Of a stretch of DNA of 64,000 nt, positions 62,635 to 64,000 are shown one piece after another (within the stretch, counting starts at the first letter, position 1; every line of letters begins with the position of its first letter). The stretch is from Chloroflexota bacterium (GTDB taxonomy: Bacteria > Chloroflexota > Dormibacteria > Aeolococcales > Aeolococcaceae): assembly GCA_005880985.1 (NCBI GenBank), contig VBIQ01000004.1, positions 1 through 64,000 of the forward strand, given 5' to 3'. The notes beneath the pieces were generated by a model. The model saw only the letters and a program-made list of their open reading frames with translations. It was not told the DNA's origin and searched no databases. The translations under genes and the position numbers were made by a program.

Positions 62635-62640
62635 TAGATT
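62635..62640 (+). promoter_or_regulatory. TAGATT -10 box for the CYTH-CHAD transcript
   Basis: TAGATT gives an expected start near 62647, about 20 nt upstream of GGAGG (62668-62672). The two divergent -10 boxes (62592 and 62635) lie about 40 bp apart. Confidence 0.4.
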
Positions 62641-62677
62641 CGTCGGGCTGCCCATGATGGGCGGACCGGAGGTGGCG

Positions 62678-62707
62678 ATGGCGGGGCGTGGGGGTCACGG
62701 TCGGTGA
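62678..62707 (+). CDS. Possible 9-residue leader peptide coupled to the CYTH-CHAD gene
   Basis: An ATG with a strong ribosome-binding site (GGAGGTGG at 62668-62675) starts a 9-codon frame encoding MAGRGGHGR. Its TGA overlaps the GTG of the CYTH-CHAD gene (GTGA), which has no ribosome-binding site of its own. This looks like translational coupling through a very short leader frame; alternatively the site serves the downstream GTG at unusual distance. Confidence 0.4.
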   Translation: MAGRGGHGR

Positions 62708-64000
62708 CGGTGACGCGCGAGCGCGAGGTGAAGCTGCCGGCGCCGGAGCAGCTCAGGCTGCCGAACCTCGACGGCGTGCTGCCCGGCGTGGTGACCGCCG
62801 ACCGTGGACGGAAACGGCTCCAGGCCGTGTACTACGACACCCCCGACCTTCGCCTGGCGCGCTGGGGATCGCAGCTGCGCTTTCGTGGCGCTGAGGGTTG
62901 GACGGTCAAGCTGCCCGCTCCCTCCGAGGGCGTGCTGCTGGAGCGGGACGAACATGTCTTCGTGGCTCCCGCCGGCCCACCTCCCGCCGAGGCTCTCGAC
63001 CTGGTGCGGGGAATGCTTCGCGGTCAGACGCCGCGGCCCGTCGTCATCCTGCGCACCGGTCGTCACACCGTGGAGCTCTGCGCCACCGACGGGACGCTCC
63101 TCGCCGAGCTCGTCGATGACCGAGTCGCGGTGATCGAGGACGGTGGTGCCAGCCGCCGCTTTCGCGAACTGGAGGTGGAGCTCCGTGCCGGCAGTCCGGC
63201 GCTGCTCGACGCCGTGGTCGCCCGGATGCGCGCCGCCGGCGCCGGGGCGCCCGACCCGACACCCAAGCTGGTGCGCGCGCTCGGGCGGACCGCCTCCGGC
63301 CCTCCCGATGTTGCCGCGGGAGCGCTGCCGCGACATCCCAGCGCCGGCGCCGCCGTGGCCCGGGCGCTGGCCGCCTCGGTGGCACGGTTGATCTGCCACG
63401 ACCCGGTGGTCCGGTTGGGAAGCGATCCCGAGGGCGTGCACCAGGCGCGGGTGGCGACCCGCCGGCTTCGCTCCGACCTGCGCACCTTCGCGCCGCTGCT
63501 CGACGCCGCCTGGGTCGAGGACCTCCGTGCCGCGCTCAGCGAGCTGGCCGCGGAGTTGGGCGAGGTGCGAGACGCGGACGTGATGCTGCAGCGGCTCTCG
63601 GCGCGGGCCGCCGGTCTCGCGGACGACGACCGCGCCGGCGCCAGCCGCCTGCTCGCCCGCCTCGCCGAGCGGCGCGACGCGGCCCGGGCGCGGCTGCTCG
63701 CGACCATGCGGGACCGCCCGTACGACGCTTTGCTCGACCGCCTGGTCGAAGCCGTGCGCGCGCCGGCGCTGACGCCCGACGCAGACGTCCCCGCGGCCGA
63801 CGTCCTGCCGGGCCTGGTGGGCAAACCGTGGAGGAAACTGCGCGCCGCCGTGCGCGCGCTTCCCGAGTCACCCGCCGACGGGCAACTGCACCGGATCCGC
63901 ATCCTGACGAAGCGCGCGCGCTACGCGGCAGAGGCGGCGGCGCCGGTGATGGGGACGCGGGCGGCGCGCCTGGCGCGGGCGCTGGCCAGGCTGCAGGAGG
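62704..64000 (+). CDS. CYTH-CHAD domain protein (partial, runs off the window)
   Basis: 432 codons of a longer gene. Residues 1-200 are a CYTH/triphosphate-tunnel domain: EREVK matches the ExExK signature near the N-terminus, then YYDTPDLRLARWGSQLRFR, WTVKLPAP and RELEVELR. From about residue 215 comes a CHAD helical domain with paired basic helices: GVHQARVATRRLRSDLRTF (about 240) and RIRILTKRARYAAEA (about 397). CHAD domains bind polyphosphate; CYTH domains cleave or bind triphosphates. GTG start, divergent from ppx, implies a polyphosphate role. Confidence 0.9.
   Translation, partial: MTVTREREVKLPAPEQLRLPNLDGVLPGVVTADRGRKRLQAVYYDTPDLRLARWGSQLRFRGAEGWTVKLPAPSEGVLLERDEHVFVAPAGPPPAEALDLVRGMLRGQTPRPVVILRTGRHTVELCATDGTLLAELVDDRVAVIEDGGASRRFRELEVELRAGSPALLDAVVARMRAAGAGAPDPTPKLVRALGRTASGPPDVAAGALPRHPSAGAAVARALAASVARLICHDPVVRLGSDPEGVHQARVATRRLRSDLRTFAPLLDAAWVEDLRAALSELAAELGEVRDADVMLQRLSARAAGLADDDRAGASRLLARLAERRDAARARLLATMRDRPYDALLDRLVEAVRAPALTPDADVPAADVLPGLVGKPWRKLRAAVRALPESPADGQLHRIRILTKRARYAAEAAAPVMGTRAARLARALARLQE

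Overview
This window is a very GC-rich chromosomal segment with densely packed genes on both strands and no mobile element, rRNA or CRISPR array. The style suggests a high-GC Terrabacteria lineage (Actinomycetota, Chloroflexota or the uncultivated Dormibacterota). The reasons are many GTG and TTG starts, a CCA-encoding tRNA-Lys, an LLM-type F420-dependent oxidoreductase, a kumamolisin-like S53 peptidase, and at least 19 genes preceded by a bare TANNNT hexamer 6-11 nt before the start codon (a leaderless-transcription signature). The placement is inference; no marker gene here fixes the phylum.

Layout. 1-230: tRNA-Lys with short degenerate repeats beyond its 3' end. 0.2-7 kb: PHP phosphoesterase and PAP2 enzyme (-), then a secreted CHAP peptidoglycan hydrolase, an amidohydrolase and a response regulator/histidine kinase pair (+). 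7-12.4 kb (-): CcdA with a TusA-like protein, RidA, and a beta-propeller membrane protein/MoxR ATPase/CoxE-like VWA operon. 12.6-15.5 kb (+): amidohydrolase, zinc alcohol dehydrogenase and F420-type oxidoreductase. 15.5-18.9 kb: purA and a YyaL-type thioredoxin-domain protein. 18.9-24.3 kb (-): a complete histidine-degradation operon hutH-hutU-hutG-hutI in which every junction overlaps by 4 nt. 24.4-29.3 kb (+): lipoprotein, proC, a TPR-like protein, a stem-loop cluster, malic enzyme and a hotdog thioesterase.

29.3-37.2 kb: SGNH lipoprotein, glycerophosphodiesterase, a flippase-like membrane protein, a VOC protein, an acyl-CoA synthetase with a small partner, a small membrane protein and an S53 peptidase. 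37.3-40.6 kb (-): a four-gene osmoprotectant (QAT family) ABC importer. 40.7-42.5 kb (-): an MFS exporter with its MarR regulator and a palindromic operator. 42.6-53.5 kb: lipoproteins, a Cys/His-rich protein of unknown function, PIG-L deacetylase, GH18 protein, alpha/beta hydrolase, aldehyde dehydrogenase plus Kelch-like membrane protein, DUF3465 lipoprotein, a DedA-RDD fusion, an SDR and an unknown 172-aa protein. 53.6-60.2 kb (+): gapN-like dehydrogenase and a five-gene branched-chain amino acid ABC importer ending in a UUCG hairpin. 60.3-64 kb: flavin/F420 split-barrel protein, a thioredoxin-like protein lacking its first active-site cysteine, an exopolyphosphatase, and divergently a CYTH-CHAD protein running off the window.

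How the genes fit together. Amino-acid and osmolyte turnover dominates: hut operon (histidine to glutamate), proC (proline), liv importer and compatible-solute importer. Central carbon enzymes (malic enzyme, GapN-type) point to NAD(P)H supply. The 3' end is a polyphosphate locus (Ppx facing CYTH-CHAD). No intergenic stretch exceeds about 230 bp. The most unusual items are the leaderless promoter set, the Cys-to-Asn thioredoxin-like protein, the His-to-Asn arginase-family HutG, the histidine kinase with no standard start codon ahead of its first membrane helix, and the propeller-MoxR-VWA operon.
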